A stretch of DNA of 64,000 nt from Aggregatibacter segnis ATCC 33393 (GCF_000185305.1 NZ_GL622200.1:1662330-1726329); one strand, 5' to 3'. Numbered from the stretch's first letter, positions 39,958 through 49,803 are shown. The notes: generated from the letters alone by a model not told the origin. Numbers and translations: made by a program.

Positions 39958-41574
39958 TTACGCTTTAGGACCTGCAGCAATCAATGCTTTACCTTCAGCA
40001 TTTGTTGCATATTTTTCGAAGTTCTTCACGAAACGACCAGCAAGATCTTTCGCTTTTGCTTCCCATTGTGCTTTGTCTGCGTAAGTGTCACGCGGATCTA
40101 AGATAGCTGGGTCAACACCTGGTAAAGCGTTAGGAATTGCCAAATTGAAGATTGGTAATTCGCCCATTTCAGCTTTTTCGATAGAACCATCTAAGATCGC
40201 GTCGATAATACCGCGAGTATCTTTAATAGAGATACGTTTACCTGTACCGTTCCAACCGGTGTTCACTAAGTAAGCTTCCGCACCTACCGCTTGCATACGT
40301 TTCACTAACACTTCCGCATACTGAGTTGGGTGTAAAGTTAAGAACGCTGCACCAAAACAAGCTGAGAAAGTTGGGGTTGGTTCGGTAATACCACGTTCTG
40401 TACCCGCTAATTTTGCAGTAAAGCCAGATAAGAAGTAGTATTTGGTTTGTTCCGGAGTTAATTTAGAAACCGGTGGCAACACGCCGAATGCATCTGCAGT
40501 TAAGAAAATTACTTTCGTTGCGTGGCCTGCACGGGAAACCGGTTTAACGATGTTATCGATGTGATAAATCGGGTAGGACACGCGAGTATTTTCTGTTTTG
40601 GAACCGTCATCAAAGTCAACAGAACCATCTGCACGCACAACCACGTTTTCTAATAACGCATCACGACGGATTGCGCGATAAATATCCGGTTCGTTTTCTT
40701 CAGAAAGGTGAATAGTTTTCGCATAGCAGCCACCTTCAAAGTTGAAGATACCCACATCATCCCAACCGTGTTCATCGTCACCGATTAATTCACGTTTTGG
40801 ATCGGTAGAAAGGGTGGTTTTACCGGTACCGGATAAGCCGAAGAATACAGCCACATCGCCATCTTTACCTACGTTAGCGGAACAGTGCATTGCACCAACA
40901 CCTTTAAGCGGTAGGAAGTAGTTCATCATGGAGAACATACCTTTCTTCATTTCACCGCCGTACCAAGTACCGCCGATTAATTGAACACGTTCAGTCAAGT
41001 TAAATGCAACGAAGTTCTCAGAGTTCAAACCTTGTTCTTTCCAGTTCGGGTTGGTGCATTTAGAACCATTCATTACTACGAAACCTGGTTTGAAATTTTT
41101 CAATTCAGCTTCTGTCGGACGAATAAACATGTTTTTCACGAAATGTGCTTGCCATGCCACTTCAGTCACGATACGTACCGCAATGCGGTCTTGTTCGCTA
41201 GCACCACAGAAACCATCAACCACAAATAGACGTTTACCGGAAAGTTGTTTAGTCACAATGCCTTTCAAGCTTGCCCAAGTTTCTTGGGTCATTGGTTTAT
41301 TATCGTTTTTCGCTGCATCGGAAGTCCACCAAACAGTGTCTTTTGTGGTGTCATCCAACACAATATATTTATCTTTAGGTGAACGACCGGTAAAGATGCC
41401 GGTATCAACAGCTACGGCGCCGGTTGTGGTCAACGTACCTTTTTCAAAACCTTCCAAGCCTGGTTTAGTTTCTTCTTCAAATAATTGTTCATAACTTGGG
41501 TTATAAACAACCTCTTTGACATCATGAATACCAAGCGCTTCAAGTTCTTTAATAACTTTACTTAAGTCAGTCAT
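39958..41574 (-). CDS. pckA: Phosphoenolpyruvate carboxykinase (ATP)
   Basis: Converts oxaloacetate and ATP to phosphoenolpyruvate; in Pasteurellaceae it often runs in the reverse, CO2-fixing direction toward succinate. 538 aa, normal length. The kinase loop [14 protein letters not shown] (about 246-259), the metal and substrate motif [22 protein letters not shown] (first residues near 266), and HCSANVG near 230 are present. GAGGTAATCT precedes the ATG. A CRP-like site lies about 80 bases upstream, in keeping with gluconeogenic control. Confidence 0.98.
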   Translation of the reverse strand: MTDLSKVIKELEALGIHDVKEVVYNPSYEQLFEEETKPGLEGFEKGTLTTTGAVAVDTGIFTGRSPKDKYIVLDDTTKDTVWWTSDAAKNDNKPMTQETWASLKGIVTKQLSGKRLFVVDGFCGASEQDRIAVRIVTEVAWQAHFVKNMFIRPTEAELKNFKPGFVVMNGSKCTNPNWKEQGLNSENFVAFNLTERVQLIGGTWYGGEMKKGMFSMMNYFLPLKGVGAMHCSANVGKDGDVAVFFGLSGTGKTTLSTDPKRELIGDDEHGWDDVGIFNFEGGCYAKTIHLSEENEPDIYRAIRRDALLENVVVRADGSVDFDDGSKTENTRVSYPIYHIDNIVKPVSRAGHATKVIFLTADAFGVLPPVSKLTPEQTKYYFLSGFTAKLAGTERGITEPTPTFSACFGAAFLTLHPTQYAEVLVKRMQAVGAEAYLVNTGWNGTGKRISIKDTRGIIDAILDGSIEKAEMGELPIFNLAIPNALPGVDPAILDPRDTYADKAQWEAKAKDLAGRFVKNFEKYATNAEGKALIAAGPKA

Positions 41575-41644
41575 AGATTACCTCTTTGTGTTAAAAGTGT
41601 TAAAAATAAAAACTGTCCTTATTCTATGAAAATTTCTACCTAAA

Positions 41645-41666
41645 AACTGTTATCTTGATCAAATAT
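41645..41666. promoter_or_regulatory. CRP-like site upstream of pckA
   Basis: On the minus strand TTTGA-N6-TAACA matches eight of ten core CRP positions; the centre is about 80 bases before the pckA start. pckA is a reported CRP target in H. influenzae. A standard (not competence-type) site by its T6/A17 bases. Confidence 0.55.
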
Positions 41667-41840
41667 TTGAACATTACTTTCTTTTTTATTCGATTTTAGG
41701 GAGAATTTATCCGCCTTTTGGAAAAGCCGCTCACCGCTTTATCAAAACGCGTCCAAAAAGCACCGCACTTTCAAGTGGGAACTTATGCTTGAAGGCTCGT
41801 TCTAAGTTGCACAACAATTTAATGAGATAAAAGGAATCAC

Positions 41841-42485
41841 ATGAAATTACTCAAATTATTTTTACTTGCTACATTACTTTATATTCCCGGTGTACAAGCT
41901 GCCGAAGCAACGGATTTGAACATCAAATACAGCTCCAATTATCTCATGCCTGCTTATGTGCATTTTCACTCCGATGGCTTTGAATATACGATCAATGCCA
42001 ACATCAATATCCCCTTGTACAAAATTCAATTTATCTCGAAAGGTGCGCAAAGTAGCAATGTTTTTAACATGTTCAGCTACAAAGACACGCGTAATGACAA
42101 ACCTTATGCGGAAGCAAAAATTGCCAATCGAAAAATTGAGTACGGCAAAATAAAAAATGGACTCAAAACTGAAGAGTTAACCTTACCAACCTATGATTTA
42201 TTTACGGTAGCCTTCCAGCTAAGTTATTACGGCAAGTTGCCAAATAGCTTCCAAATCACGAATGGTAAAAAGCTTTATCCGATGGAAAACGTAGTGCTAA
42301 ACACAACGAAAAAACAAGTGAAATACAACAAACAAGAGGTGACTGAAATCACCTATCAATTTAAAACTGGTGGCAAAGATATTGTGGTAAAAAAACACGA
42401 AGGGGAAAAATTCCCGCGCTTTATTTCCTACAGTCGGGATGGTGATGAATACGAGCTTACTTTTAGCGATTTTGTCAAAAATTAA
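41841..42485 (+). CDS. Secreted DUF3108-like protein of unknown function
   Basis: I do not know a function. 214 aa; signal peptide of about 20 residues ending VQA, so it should be periplasmic. The rest is beta-rich with the DUF3108 pattern: an early IKYSSNYLMPAYVHFHSDGF segment, KGAQSSNVFNMFSYKDTR, a middle segment ELTLPTYDLFTVAFQLSYYG (about 111-130), and a C-terminal GEKFPRFISYSRDGDEYELTFSDF. It stands alone, divergent from pckA, and is followed by a strong terminator. Ribosome site AAGGAA lies seven bases before the ATG. Confidence 0.75.
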   Translation: MKLLKLFLLATLLYIPGVQAAEATDLNIKYSSNYLMPAYVHFHSDGFEYTINANINIPLYKIQFISKGAQSSNVFNMFSYKDTRNDKPYAEAKIANRKIEYGKIKNGLKTEELTLPTYDLFTVAFQLSYYGKLPNSFQITNGKKLYPMENVVLNTTKKQVKYNKQEVTEITYQFKTGGKDIVVKKHEGEKFPRFISYSRDGDEYELTFSDFVKN

Positions 42486-42498
42486 TCTTTTCATGAAA

Positions 42499-42530
42499 AA
42501 ATAAAGCCACCAAATAGGTGGCTTTATTAT
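42499..42530. terminator. Terminator after the DUF3108-like gene
   Basis: AATAAAGCCACC / AGGTGGCTTTATT stem of about 12 bp with a 3-4 nt loop, immediately followed by the first 36-bp repeat. Confidence 0.85.
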
Positions 42531-42534
42531 TGTG

Positions 42535-42570
42535 CGGTCTAAAAAACATATGAATTTTAGACCGCACTTT
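42535..42570. repeat. 36-bp direct repeat, copy 1 (USS-containing hairpin)
   Basis: Identical over 36 bases to 43429-43464. Internally it is an inverted repeat: CGGTCTAAAA ... TTTTAGACCG with the centre AACATATGAA, and its right arm is a full reverse uptake signal ACCGCACTT. The left extension GTG makes a near-complete forward signal. It lies just beyond the stop codon of the YD-type gene and can terminate it. Confidence 0.9.
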
Positions 42571-42573
42571 AAG

Positions 42574-43395
42574 CTAATAATATTCGTATGAATTTTCAAC
42601 AATAGTACTGCTAGGATTATTACGATTATCAAACTCTTCAATTCTCACTACATTACCATAGTTATCCAACGTGTTTTTCCAGATTTTTACGGAAGATACG
42701 CTACCATCACCAAATCCATAAGGAGGAAAATCTTCAAATTGGATTTTATTTCCATTGGTATCAAAAGTCGTTACTTCTCGCCCACCATATGCAAATTGCG
42801 TTTGTTCAACTAATTTACCATCAACATATTTGTTGACATATTTAAAAGGTTCGCCACCAAAAATCTCATTTCGAGTTTCCAGAATATTTCCATGCTCATC
42901 ATAATGATGGCTATATTTGTTCATCCCATTTTCAAGTTTTTCGCAACCTTCTTCACAAGACTCATCTTCTGTTTTTTCAACGAGTAACAACCCATTTTTG
43001 TCATAGGTATTTTCAGATACGATCCGTGTTGGGGAGCCTTCCATTTTTAATTTCTGAATAACTGTCAACGTCCCATCAGGATTAGTGCGATAGTGATATT
43101 CATTAAAAACATTATCACCCGTCTCAAAAGATTTAACCAATCGCCCTTGTTCATCATAAACAAAGTGTAATACCTGTGTAAAACGCCCTAAAATCTCTTG
43201 TCTAGTTTTAAATCCCTGAGGATTAAAGTAGGTAATCTCATGTTCATCAACTTTAGAGCTATCACGATCAATCAATTTTCTTTCCCATTTTTTAACTGCC
43301 CCTTTTAGATTTAATAAGGCTAAATCAGTTTTTGGGGTGGCAAAAAGTACGGTGGAAAACAGGGTTAAAAGGCATCCTAATAAAATGTGTCGCAT
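42574..43395 (-). CDS. Secreted YD-repeat-like protein of unknown function
   Basis: 273 aa with a signal peptide (about 1-19, cleaved near LFA). The mature part carries six loosely spaced YD/RHS-like motifs: YFNPQG at 56-61, YDEQG at 80, YDKNG at 131, YDEHG at 165, FDTNG at 211, LDNYG at 243. Each begins a short beta-hairpin followed by polar or charged residues. Cys147 and Cys151 could form a disulfide in a Glu-rich loop. I placed the start at 43395; the frame reaches 43461, but that extension lies in the flanking repeat. The gene is a monocistron bracketed by identical 36-bp repeats. It is too small for an RHS toxin, and the function is unknown. Confidence 0.8.
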   Translation of the reverse strand: MRHILLGCLLTLFSTVLFATPKTDLALLNLKGAVKKWERKLIDRDSSKVDEHEITYFNPQGFKTRQEILGRFTQVLHFVYDEQGRLVKSFETGDNVFNEYHYRTNPDGTLTVIQKLKMEGSPTRIVSENTYDKNGLLLVEKTEDESCEEGCEKLENGMNKYSHHYDEHGNILETRNEIFGGEPFKYVNKYVDGKLVEQTQFAYGGREVTTFDTNGNKIQFEDFPPYGFGDGSVSSVKIWKNTLDNYGNVVRIEEFDNRNNPSSTIVENSYEYY

Positions 43396-43428
43396 AGAAG
43401 ATCCGTTAGATAAATAACTAAAAAAGTA

Positions 43429-43464
43429 CGGTCTAAAAAACATATGAATTTTAGACCGCACTTT
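43429..43464. repeat. 36-bp direct repeat, copy 2 (USS-containing hairpin)
   Basis: Identical over 36 bases to 42535-42570. Here it lies between the YD-type gene and mnmA and can act as the mnmA terminator on the minus strand. The left flank reads AAGTACGG, an uptake signal with one change. Confidence 0.9.
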
Positions 43465-43470
43465 TCTGTT

Positions 43471-44622
43471 CTATTTTAGCTGTTGCTCAATGATACCACC
43501 ACCAAGGCAAACTTCATCCAAATAGAAGACGGCTGATTGCCCCGGCGTGACCGCAATTTGCGGCTCATCAAAAATGACTTTGATACTTTCGTCGTCAATC
43601 GGCTCAATCGTACAAGGCACATCCGTTTGGCGATAACGGGTTTTCACGGTACAACGCAACGGTTCACGAATCGGTTGACGATCGACCCAATGCAATTGTT
43701 GTGCGATTAAACCGGTAGAAAGTAACGCTGAGTGATCATGCCCCTGTGCCACAATTAACTCGTTATTGACAAGATCTTTTTCCACCACATACCAAGCTTC
43801 TTCACTAGCCCCCTTCACGCCACCAATGCCCAAGCCTTTGCGTTGGCCCAATGTGTGATACATCAAACCATCGTGGCGACCAATAATGTCACCCTCTACC
43901 GTGCGAATGTTGCCCGGTTGCGCCGGCAAGTAACGGGCTAAGAAATCCTTAAATTTACGCTCACCAATAAAACAAATGCCGGTAGAATCTTTTTTCTTCG
44001 CCGTGATCAAACCTAAATCTTCGGCAATCGCACGTACAATCGGTTTTTCAATGTCGCCAACAGGAAACAGACTTTGTCCCACTTGTTTTTTACTTAAGGT
44101 GTAAAGGAAATAACTTTGGTCTTTGTTGGCATCCAAACCGCGTAATAATTGTGCGTTATCATCTGCTCCTCGGCGGCGTACATAATGTCCGGTAGCGATA
44201 TAGTTCGCGCCTAAATCTTCTGCGGCATATTCTAAAAAGGCTTTAAATTTAATTTCTTTGTTACACAGAATATCCGGATTCGGAGTACGACCAGCCTTGT
44301 ATTCGTTAAGGAAATGTTCAAATACATTATCCCAATACTCTGCCGCAAAATTGATTTTATGCAGCTTAATGCCAAGCTTGTCGCACACAGCTTGAGCGTC
44401 AGCTAAGTCCGCAGCAGCTGTACAATAATCGGTGTCGTCATCCTCTTCCCAATTCTTCATAAACAAGCCTTCCACTTGGTAGCCTTGTTGTTGCAGAATA
44501 AAAGCAGACACAGAGGAATCTACCCCGCCTGACATGCCACAAATGACTTTTTTCGTGCCATTTTCGGCAAGTTGTTCAGCAGAGAGTTTCGGGAAATGTT
44601 TTTCGTAGGTTTGTGATTTCAT
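43471..44622 (-). CDS. mnmA: tRNA-specific 2-thiouridylase MnmA
   Basis: Installs sulfur at C2 of the wobble uridine in tRNA-Lys, -Glu and -Gln, taking sulfur from the IscS-Tus relay. 383 aa. PP-loop [12 protein letters not shown] (about 28-39), first catalytic Cys in [14 protein letters not shown] (near 68, disulfide or nucleophile pair) and the second in [11 protein letters not shown] (near 215) are intact; C-terminal barrel after about 280. Monocistronic, with a USS hairpin as terminator. Confidence 0.97.
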   Translation of the reverse strand: MKSQTYEKHFPKLSAEQLAENGTKKVICGMSGGVDSSVSAFILQQQGYQVEGLFMKNWEEDDDTDYCTAAADLADAQAVCDKLGIKLHKINFAAEYWDNVFEHFLNEYKAGRTPNPDILCNKEIKFKAFLEYAAEDLGANYIATGHYVRRRGADDNAQLLRGLDANKDQSYFLYTLSKKQVGQSLFPVGDIEKPIVRAIAEDLGLITAKKKDSTGICFIGERKFKDFLARYLPAQPGNIRTVEGDIIGRHDGLMYHTLGQRKGLGIGGVKGASEEAWYVVEKDLVNNELIVAQGHDHSALLSTGLIAQQLHWVDRQPIREPLRCTVKTRYRQTDVPCTIEPIDDESIKVIFDEPQIAVTPGQSAVFYLDEVCLGGGIIEQQLK

Positions 44623-44685
44623 AGTTTAGTAATAAACGTTCCACTAAATAAATAATTTGGCATTCTACCGCAAATCAAGTAAGAG

Positions 44686-44714
44686 TAAAAATGCCCGACA
44701 ATTTCGGGCACTTT
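44686..44714 (-). terminator. Terminator after the tautomerase gene
   Basis: On the minus strand GTGCCCGAAATTGTCGGGCA forms a 7-bp GC-rich stem followed by five T residues. Confidence 0.75.
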
Positions 44715-44733
44715 CATACAGGTTACGGTATGA

Positions 44734-44940
44734 TCACTTCATTGAACGTCGAGAAGTTACCGTTTTCCCTCTAATCCCCCAGTTATCCATATCGACTTCG
44801 TCAATAATCACCACTGTCGTTTCGGGATTTTTGTTTAACACTTTCTGTAATAAATGGGTGACACCTTCAATTAACTCCTCTTTTTGTTTAGCTGTCGGCG
44901 CCTCTGCACCACCAGTCACTTTAATATTGACATAGGGCAT
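44734..44940 (-). CDS. 4-oxalocrotonate tautomerase family protein
   Basis: Small enzyme of the tautomerase superfamily. 68 aa; the initiator Met is followed directly by Pro, the catalytic base of the family, then YVNIKVTGG. TAKQKEELIEGVTHLLQKVL is the long helix, and VVIIDEVDMDNWGIRGK includes the conserved trailing strand and Trp. Homologues of this type occur in H. influenzae as 'probable tautomerase'; the physiological substrate is unknown. Confidence 0.88.
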   Translation of the reverse strand: MPYVNIKVTGGAEAPTAKQKEELIEGVTHLLQKVLNKNPETTVVIIDEVDMDNWGIRGKTVTSRRSMK

Positions 44941-44970
44941 ACTGTTCTCTCATCACAACGTTAAATGGAA

Positions 44971-45228
44971 CTACTTCACTTCGTAAAATTGAGCTTTCTC
45001 TTTTTGCGCAAATTTTTGTTCATATTCTGCCTTTGCGTTTTCATCGCCTGCATCCAATTTTTCTTGGAGCGTATCGCAAGGTTTATCGCAGTCACAGGCT
45101 TTCGCAATCCCTAAAGACGATAAACCGCCACAACTGCCTTTCAGCGCTTGGCGTTTCACAATATAGCCCAATGCCATGGCCAAAATAATCAGGATGAAAA
45201 TCCCAAAAGTCACTAAGAATAATTTCAT
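44971..45228 (-). CDS. nqrM: Na+-NQR maturation factor NqrM
   Basis: Small membrane protein of the DUF539 family required to assemble the Na+-translocating NADH:quinone oxidoreductase, thought to deliver iron to the NqrD/NqrE site. 85 aa: one membrane segment at about 4-22, then the cysteine motif GSCGGLSSLGIAKACDCDKPC with Cys33, 45, 47 and 51. The tail is charged. Encoded downstream of apbE and the nqr operon. Confidence 0.93.
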   Translation of the reverse strand: MKLFLVTFGIFILIILAMALGYIVKRQALKGSCGGLSSLGIAKACDCDKPCDTLQEKLDAGDENAKAEYEQKFAQKEKAQFYEVK

Positions 45229-45254
45229 AATCTCTCCATAAATACTCTAAATAT

Positions 45255-45286
45255 CTACCGCACTTTATCACTCAAAGTGCGGTCCT
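45255..45286 (-). terminator. Inverted USS hairpin after apbE
   Basis: ACCGCACTTT and AAAGTGCGGT face each other with a 7-nt loop in the apbE-nqrM gap; T-rich sequence follows on either side. Confidence 0.65.
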
Positions 45287-45301
45287 TTCTAACTCTGTTT
45301 T

Positions 45302-46390
45302 TTACTGAGCCAAGAATTGCTTAAATGCAGAAGACATTTCCGTACGATAACCTTTGCCGTCCTTAATGATCATAAAAATCGGCAAATTTTCCCGTTCAGC
45401 CACCGCTAAGGCTTTTTCCTCGCCTAATACAAATAAACCGGTGGAAAGGCCGTCAGCCGTCATAGAGCTTGGCGCTAATACGGTAATTGAGGCTAACGCG
45501 TGTTGAATCGGGTAGCCTGTTTTCGGATCAATTTCGTGGGAAAAACGCACACCATCTTGTTCAAAATAATTACGATAGTCACCTGACGTTGCCATCGCCA
45601 TATTATTTAATCCGATGATCTGTTGAGCGGCTTGTTTGCCATCAAACGTCGGACGTTCAATCGCAATCTGCCACAGTTTATTTTCGGCATTTTTTCCTTT
45701 AGCACGAATTTCACCGCCGATTTCCACCATGTAGTTTTGCACATGAATACTTTCTAAATAATCCGCTACTTGATCAACACCGAAACCTTTCGCGATAGAA
45801 GAAAGATCCACATAAAGCTGTGGTACGCTTTTTGCGAGAAAAAACTTACCACTCTCTTCAGTGAGTGATAGCTTATCAATCCCGACCCAAGCTTGTCGCT
45901 CAGTAATTTGCTCTTGCGTTGGCTGTTTTTCCACGCGCTTTTCCGGTCCAAAGCCCCAAAGATTAACCACTGGCCCAACAGTCACATCCAACGCCCCTTG
46001 GGTCACTTGATTTAAGCGCATTGCTTCTTTAACCACAAGCGCAAAATCTGCCGAGATTTCGATCGGTGTATTTGTCTGTGTATTTTGATTAAAACGACTG
46101 ATTTCAGAATCCTGGATGTAAGTGGACATTTTGGCGTTCACCGCTTTCAGAATCGACTCAATCTGTTCATGCGCTTGTTGTGATGTGATAGAAACTTCAT
46201 TATTACCCCAATATTTAATGTGATAAGTGGTTCCCATCGTTTTACCACTCAGGGCAACTATTTCATTTTTTGCTGCCACTGCTTGCTGCGTTTCTGCTTG
46301 TTGTGAGGCTGCTTTCTGATCGCAAGCGCTTAACGTCAATGCGATGGCGACAAAAGCAAGCCCGCGAACGAATAAATGAGAGATTTGCAC
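45302..46390 (-). CDS. apbE: FAD:protein FMN transferase ApbE
   Basis: Flavin transferase that attaches FMN through a phosphodiester to threonine in NqrB and NqrC. 362 aa; lipoprotein signal with LSAC (Cys23), so it acts in the periplasm. Key segments: TMGTTYHIKYWG (about 51-62), YVDLSSIAKGFGVDQ (about 193-207), ATSGDYRNYFE (about 270-280) and FSHEIDPKTGYPI (about 286-298), which include the Mg2+- and FAD-binding residues. Immediately downstream of the nqr operon whose proteins it modifies. Confidence 0.96.
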   Translation of the reverse strand: MQISHLFVRGLAFVAIALTLSACDQKAASQQAETQQAVAAKNEIVALSGKTMGTTYHIKYWGNNEVSITSQQAHEQIESILKAVNAKMSTYIQDSEISRFNQNTQTNTPIEISADFALVVKEAMRLNQVTQGALDVTVGPVVNLWGFGPEKRVEKQPTQEQITERQAWVGIDKLSLTEESGKFFLAKSVPQLYVDLSSIAKGFGVDQVADYLESIHVQNYMVEIGGEIRAKGKNAENKLWQIAIERPTFDGKQAAQQIIGLNNMAMATSGDYRNYFEQDGVRFSHEIDPKTGYPIQHALASITVLAPSSMTADGLSTGLFVLGEEKALAVAERENLPIFMIIKDGKGYRTEMSSAFKQFLAQ

Positions 46391-46414
46391 AATACTTTCC
46401 TAACATAAAATGGA

Positions 46415-46453
46415 TCACACGCAAACCAACTGTTGAAATTGATTTGCGTGTGA
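46415..46453 (-). other. Long inverted repeat in the nqrF-apbE gap
   Basis: TCACACGCAAA and TTTGCGTGTGA are perfect 11-base complements separated by 17 nt, just upstream of apbE. No T-run follows on the minus strand, so it does not look like a terminator. It could be a leader stem, a processing site or an operator. Confidence 0.7.
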
Positions 46454-46482
46454 TGAATCAAGATGGAAAACGCTGTAAAAAT

Positions 46483-46516
46483 TGACCGCACTTAAGAAGA
46501 AAGTGCGGTCGTTTTT
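46483..46516 (-). terminator. Inverted USS hairpin after nqrF
   Basis: GACCGCACTT and AAGTGCGGTC form a 10-bp stem around 8 nt, 25-60 bases after the nqrF stop; the following minus-strand T-run is AATTTTT. Confidence 0.7.
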
Positions 46517-46541
46517 ATGGTGTTTTTAAACCAAAACGGGA

Positions 46542-47777
46542 TTAACCACCGAAGTCATCTAATAGGATGTTTTCGTCTTCAACACCGAGGTCTTTCAACA
46601 TTTTGATTACCGCAGCGTTCATGACCGGAGGTCCACACATGTAGTATTCACAATCTTCAGGTGCTTCATGATTTTTCAAATAGTTTTCATAAAGCACGTT
46701 ATGAATAAAGCCTGTGTAGCCTGTCCAGTTGTCTTCCGGCAATGCGTCAGAAAGTGCCACATGCCATACGAAGTTATCGTTTTCAGCTTGTAATTGGTCA
46801 AAGTCTTCTTGATAGAAAATTTCACGTTTAGAACGTGCACCATACCAGAAAGACATTTTACGTTTAGAGTGCAAACGTTTTAATTGGTCGAAGATATGAG
46901 AACGCATTGGCGCCATACCTGCACCACCACCGATGAAGACCATTTCATTATCAGTTTCTTTCGCGAAGAATTCACCGAATGGACCTGAAATGATCACTTT
47001 ATCACCCGGTTTTAATGACCAAATATAAGAAGACATTTGTCCCGGAGGCGCATCCGGTTGACGTGGTGGAGGCGTTGCAATACGCACGTTCAACATGATG
47101 ATGCCTTTTTCTTCCGGATAAGATGCCATGGAGTAAGCACGGATAATATGCTCATCGACCTTGGACACATAACGCCACAAGTCATATTTATCCCAGTCTT
47201 CATGGTATTCTTTCGGAATATCAAAATCTTTATAGTAAACCGTATGTGGATCGGCTTCAATTTGGATATAACCACCGGCACGGAATGGTACCTCTTCGCC
47301 TTCAGGAATCGCCAACTTAAGCTCTTTGATGAAGGTTGCTTTGTTATCATTAGAAATAACGGTACATTCCCATTTTTTCACACCAAAGATTTCTTCCGGC
47401 AATTCAATATCCATATTGCCTTTAACGTTAACTTGGCAAGAAAGACGATAGCCTTCTTTCGCTTCACGTTTAGTAATGTGAGATAGCTCTGTCGGTAAAA
47501 TTTCACCGCCGCCGCTTTTTACTTTCACCACACATTGACCGCAGGAACCACCGCCACCACAAGCAGACGACACAAAAATCCCTTTGCTGGCAAGTGCACC
47601 GAGTAATTTTCCACCTGCCGGTAAGGTAATGGCTTTACTCGGGTCATCGTTAATTTGAATGGTAATGTCGCCGGAATCAACTAGTTTGGATTTAGCAAAC
47701 AGGATAATTGCAACAAGCACCAAAACAATCGCTGTAAAGGCTGCAACACCGAGTACAAGAATTGTTGTTTCGTTCAT
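46542..47777 (-). CDS. nqrF: Na+-NQR subunit F (NADH dehydrogenase)
   Basis: Entry subunit that oxidises NADH and passes electrons through FAD and a [2Fe-2S] cluster. 411 aa: N-terminal membrane helix (about 5-28), ferredoxin domain with Cys73, Cys79, Cys82 and Cys114 ([11 protein letters not shown]), FAD domain with RAYSMASYP (about 212), and NADH domain with [17 protein letters not shown] (about 277) and YYMCGPPVM near the end. Last of nqrABCDEF. Confidence 0.98.
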   Translation of the reverse strand: MNETTILVLGVAAFTAIVLVLVAIILFAKSKLVDSGDITIQINDDPSKAITLPAGGKLLGALASKGIFVSSACGGGGSCGQCVVKVKSGGGEILPTELSHITKREAKEGYRLSCQVNVKGNMDIELPEEIFGVKKWECTVISNDNKATFIKELKLAIPEGEEVPFRAGGYIQIEADPHTVYYKDFDIPKEYHEDWDKYDLWRYVSKVDEHIIRAYSMASYPEEKGIIMLNVRIATPPPRQPDAPPGQMSSYIWSLKPGDKVIISGPFGEFFAKETDNEMVFIGGGAGMAPMRSHIFDQLKRLHSKRKMSFWYGARSKREIFYQEDFDQLQAENDNFVWHVALSDALPEDNWTGYTGFIHNVLYENYLKNHEAPEDCEYYMCGPPVMNAAVIKMLKDLGVEDENILLDDFGG

Positions 47778-47788
47778 TTATGTACTCC

Positions 47789-48385
47789 TTATAACTGAAT
47801 ACCGGAGAATGACATAAAGCCAAGCGCCATCAAGCCCGCGGAGATAAAGGTAATCCCTAAACCGCGTAAACCTGCCGGCACGTCAGCATATTTCATTTTC
47901 TCAGTTAAGCCGGCCAATGCAACAATCGCCAGCATCCAACCTAAGCCTGCACCAATACCGTACACGGCGGATTCTGCGAAGGTATATTCACGTTGAATCG
48001 CAAAGGATACGCCACCGAAGATCGCACAGTTTACAGCAATAAGCGGAAGGAAAATCCCCAATGCGTTATAAAGTGCCGGGAAGAATTTATCGAGCGTCAT
48101 TTCAAGAATTTGAACGATACCCGCGATAATCCCGATAAACGTAATAAAGCTTAAGAAGGATAAATCTACGCCTTCAACTAAAGCACCATCTTTTAACACG
48201 TGTTCAAACACAAATTGGTTCGCCGGTACAGAAATGCCAAGCACAACGGTGACCGCAACCCCTAAGCCGAACGCTGTTGACACTTTTTTCGATACGGCAA
48301 GGAAAGTACACATTCCTAAGAAGAAAGAAAGCGCCATATTTTCAATGAAGATCGCCTTCACAAATAGGCTAATATAATGTTCCAT
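47789..48385 (-). CDS. nqrE: Na+-NQR subunit E
   Basis: Integral membrane subunit of the RnfA/NqrE type, forming with NqrD the pseudo-symmetric core that holds a membrane Fe centre. 198 aa with six membrane segments; [14 protein letters not shown] (about 15-28) and the second half [12 protein letters not shown] (about 117-129) each contribute conserved cysteines. 11 bases after nqrF's start in transcription order, 3 after nqrD. Confidence 0.97.
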   Translation of the reverse strand: MEHYISLFVKAIFIENMALSFFLGMCTFLAVSKKVSTAFGLGVAVTVVLGISVPANQFVFEHVLKDGALVEGVDLSFLSFITFIGIIAGIVQILEMTLDKFFPALYNALGIFLPLIAVNCAIFGGVSFAIQREYTFAESAVYGIGAGLGWMLAIVALAGLTEKMKYADVPAGLRGLGITFISAGLMALGFMSFSGIQL

Positions 48386-48388
48386 TGA

Positions 48389-49018
48389 TTATTTCTCCTG
48401 TTGCTCAGGTTTCCACGTTCTTAAGCCCCAAATCACGAAGCCGATAATAAAGAACGCACTTGGTGCAAGAAGGAACAAACCGTTCGGTTGATACCAACCG
48501 CCGTCTTGAATAGTTTGGAATACCGGGAAGCCAAATAAACGACCGGAACCGATTAATTCACGTAAGGTTGCCACGATCAATAAAATCGCACCGTAGCCTA
48601 AACCATTACCGATACCATCCACAAAACTTTCTAACGGACGGGATTTCATCGCGAAAGCTTCTGCGCGGCCCATTACGATACAGTTGGTAATAATCAAGCC
48701 TACAAATACGGATAACTGCTTGGATAAACCATAAGCAAAGGCTTTTAACACTTGGTCAACCAAGATTACCAAAGACGCGATAATTGCCAATTGCACAATG
48801 ATACGAATACTGTTTGGGATGTAATGACGAATCATTGAGATAAACATACTGGAAAAACCGGTTACCAAACACACGGCGACAGCCATAACGATTGCCGTTT
48901 GTAATTGAGTGGTGACCGCTAATGCAGAACAAATACCCAAAATTTGCAGCGCAATTGGGTTATTTTTTGCGATCGGATCAAGCAAAAGTGCTTTTAAATT
49001 GCTTTTTGCATCAGCCAT
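48389..49018 (-). CDS. nqrD: Na+-NQR subunit D
   Basis: Integral membrane subunit, paralogue of NqrE. 209 aa with six membrane segments; the conserved half-motifs [16 protein letters not shown] (about 20-35) and [17 protein letters not shown] (about 107-123) contain the paired cysteines that bind iron in the NqrD/E core. Its start overlaps the nqrC stop by one base. Confidence 0.97.
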   Translation of the reverse strand: MADAKSNLKALLLDPIAKNNPIALQILGICSALAVTTQLQTAIVMAVAVCLVTGFSSMFISMIRHYIPNSIRIIVQLAIIASLVILVDQVLKAFAYGLSKQLSVFVGLIITNCIVMGRAEAFAMKSRPLESFVDGIGNGLGYGAILLIVATLRELIGSGRLFGFPVFQTIQDGGWYQPNGLFLLAPSAFFIIGFVIWGLRTWKPEQQEK

Positions 49019-49803
49019 TATCTTGCCCCCGCTTTAAATTTTGCTAAGAATGGACCAAAACCATTTTGGCTAAACCAATAATCAAAAGAACCTTGCACAC
49101 CATTTGAGGTTAAAGTTGCACCTGATAAGGCATCAACGCCGTGTTCTTTGTTAGAAGACGCATTTTTAGCAACACGAATAGCCACACGTTGATTATCATC
49201 AAACAGTTTTTTATCTACGAAAAGTGCTTGCCAACGCGGATTAGCGATTTCACCACCAAGACCGGCTGTTTCACCTTGATCATAGTAAGTAATGCCTTTG
49301 ATGGTATTGGCATCTGGGGCAACCGCAACGAAACCGTACATTGTTGACCATAAACCACGACCATACATTGGTAATACCACTTGGCTGACATTACCTTGTT
49401 CATCTTTAACAAGGTAAACACGCGCCTGATTTGCACGCACTTTAATACCCGCTTTATCTTGTTCAGCAGGAATTGCTTGGCTAAGTGCGGTCGATTTTAC
49501 CGCTGTTTTTGGATCAAATTTTTCCACATCATCTTTTGATGCTTGAATAAAATCACCGCTTTGCAAATCCACTAAACGCGGTTCAATAAACTTGTTATAA
49601 GTGTCTTTAATGACAGAAGCATTATCTTCTTTCATTAGGCCGGCAACCGTTAAAATATTACGCTGAACGTCAAGTGCTTTTTGTTCATCTTGTTTTGATT
49701 TCAATGCAACTGCGGCACCGGAAACCACGATAGAACACACCAAACTTAGCAATACAACAACGGTAACTGTACCGCCAACGCTATCTTTATTAAATTTAGC
49801 CAT
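49018..49803 (-). CDS. nqrC: Na+-NQR subunit C
   Basis: Periplasmic flavoprotein subunit carrying covalent FMN. 261 aa: one membrane helix at about 10-32, then a soluble domain with the ApbE target motif SGAT near the C-terminus, FMN being expected on Thr230. ATG 49803 gives the usual [12 protein letters not shown] start and overlaps nqrB by 8 bases; a longer frame to 49878 runs further into nqrB and lacks family similarity. Confidence 0.97.
   Translation of the reverse strand: MAKFNKDSVGGTVTVVVLLSLVCSIVVSGAAVALKSKQDEQKALDVQRNILTVAGLMKEDNASVIKDTYNKFIEPRLVDLQSGDFIQASKDDVEKFDPKTAVKSTALSQAIPAEQDKAGIKVRANQARVYLVKDEQGNVSQVVLPMYGRGLWSTMYGFVAVAPDANTIKGITYYDQGETAGLGGEIANPRWQALFVDKKLFDDNQRVAIRVAKNASSNKEHGVDALSGATLTSNGVQGSFDYWFSQNGFGPFLAKFKAGAR

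Noticed and set aside
42535-43464. An insertion sequence with terminal repeats
   Set aside because: The 36-bp repeats are direct copies, the enclosed gene is a secreted YD-type protein and not a transposase, and no target-site duplication is visible.
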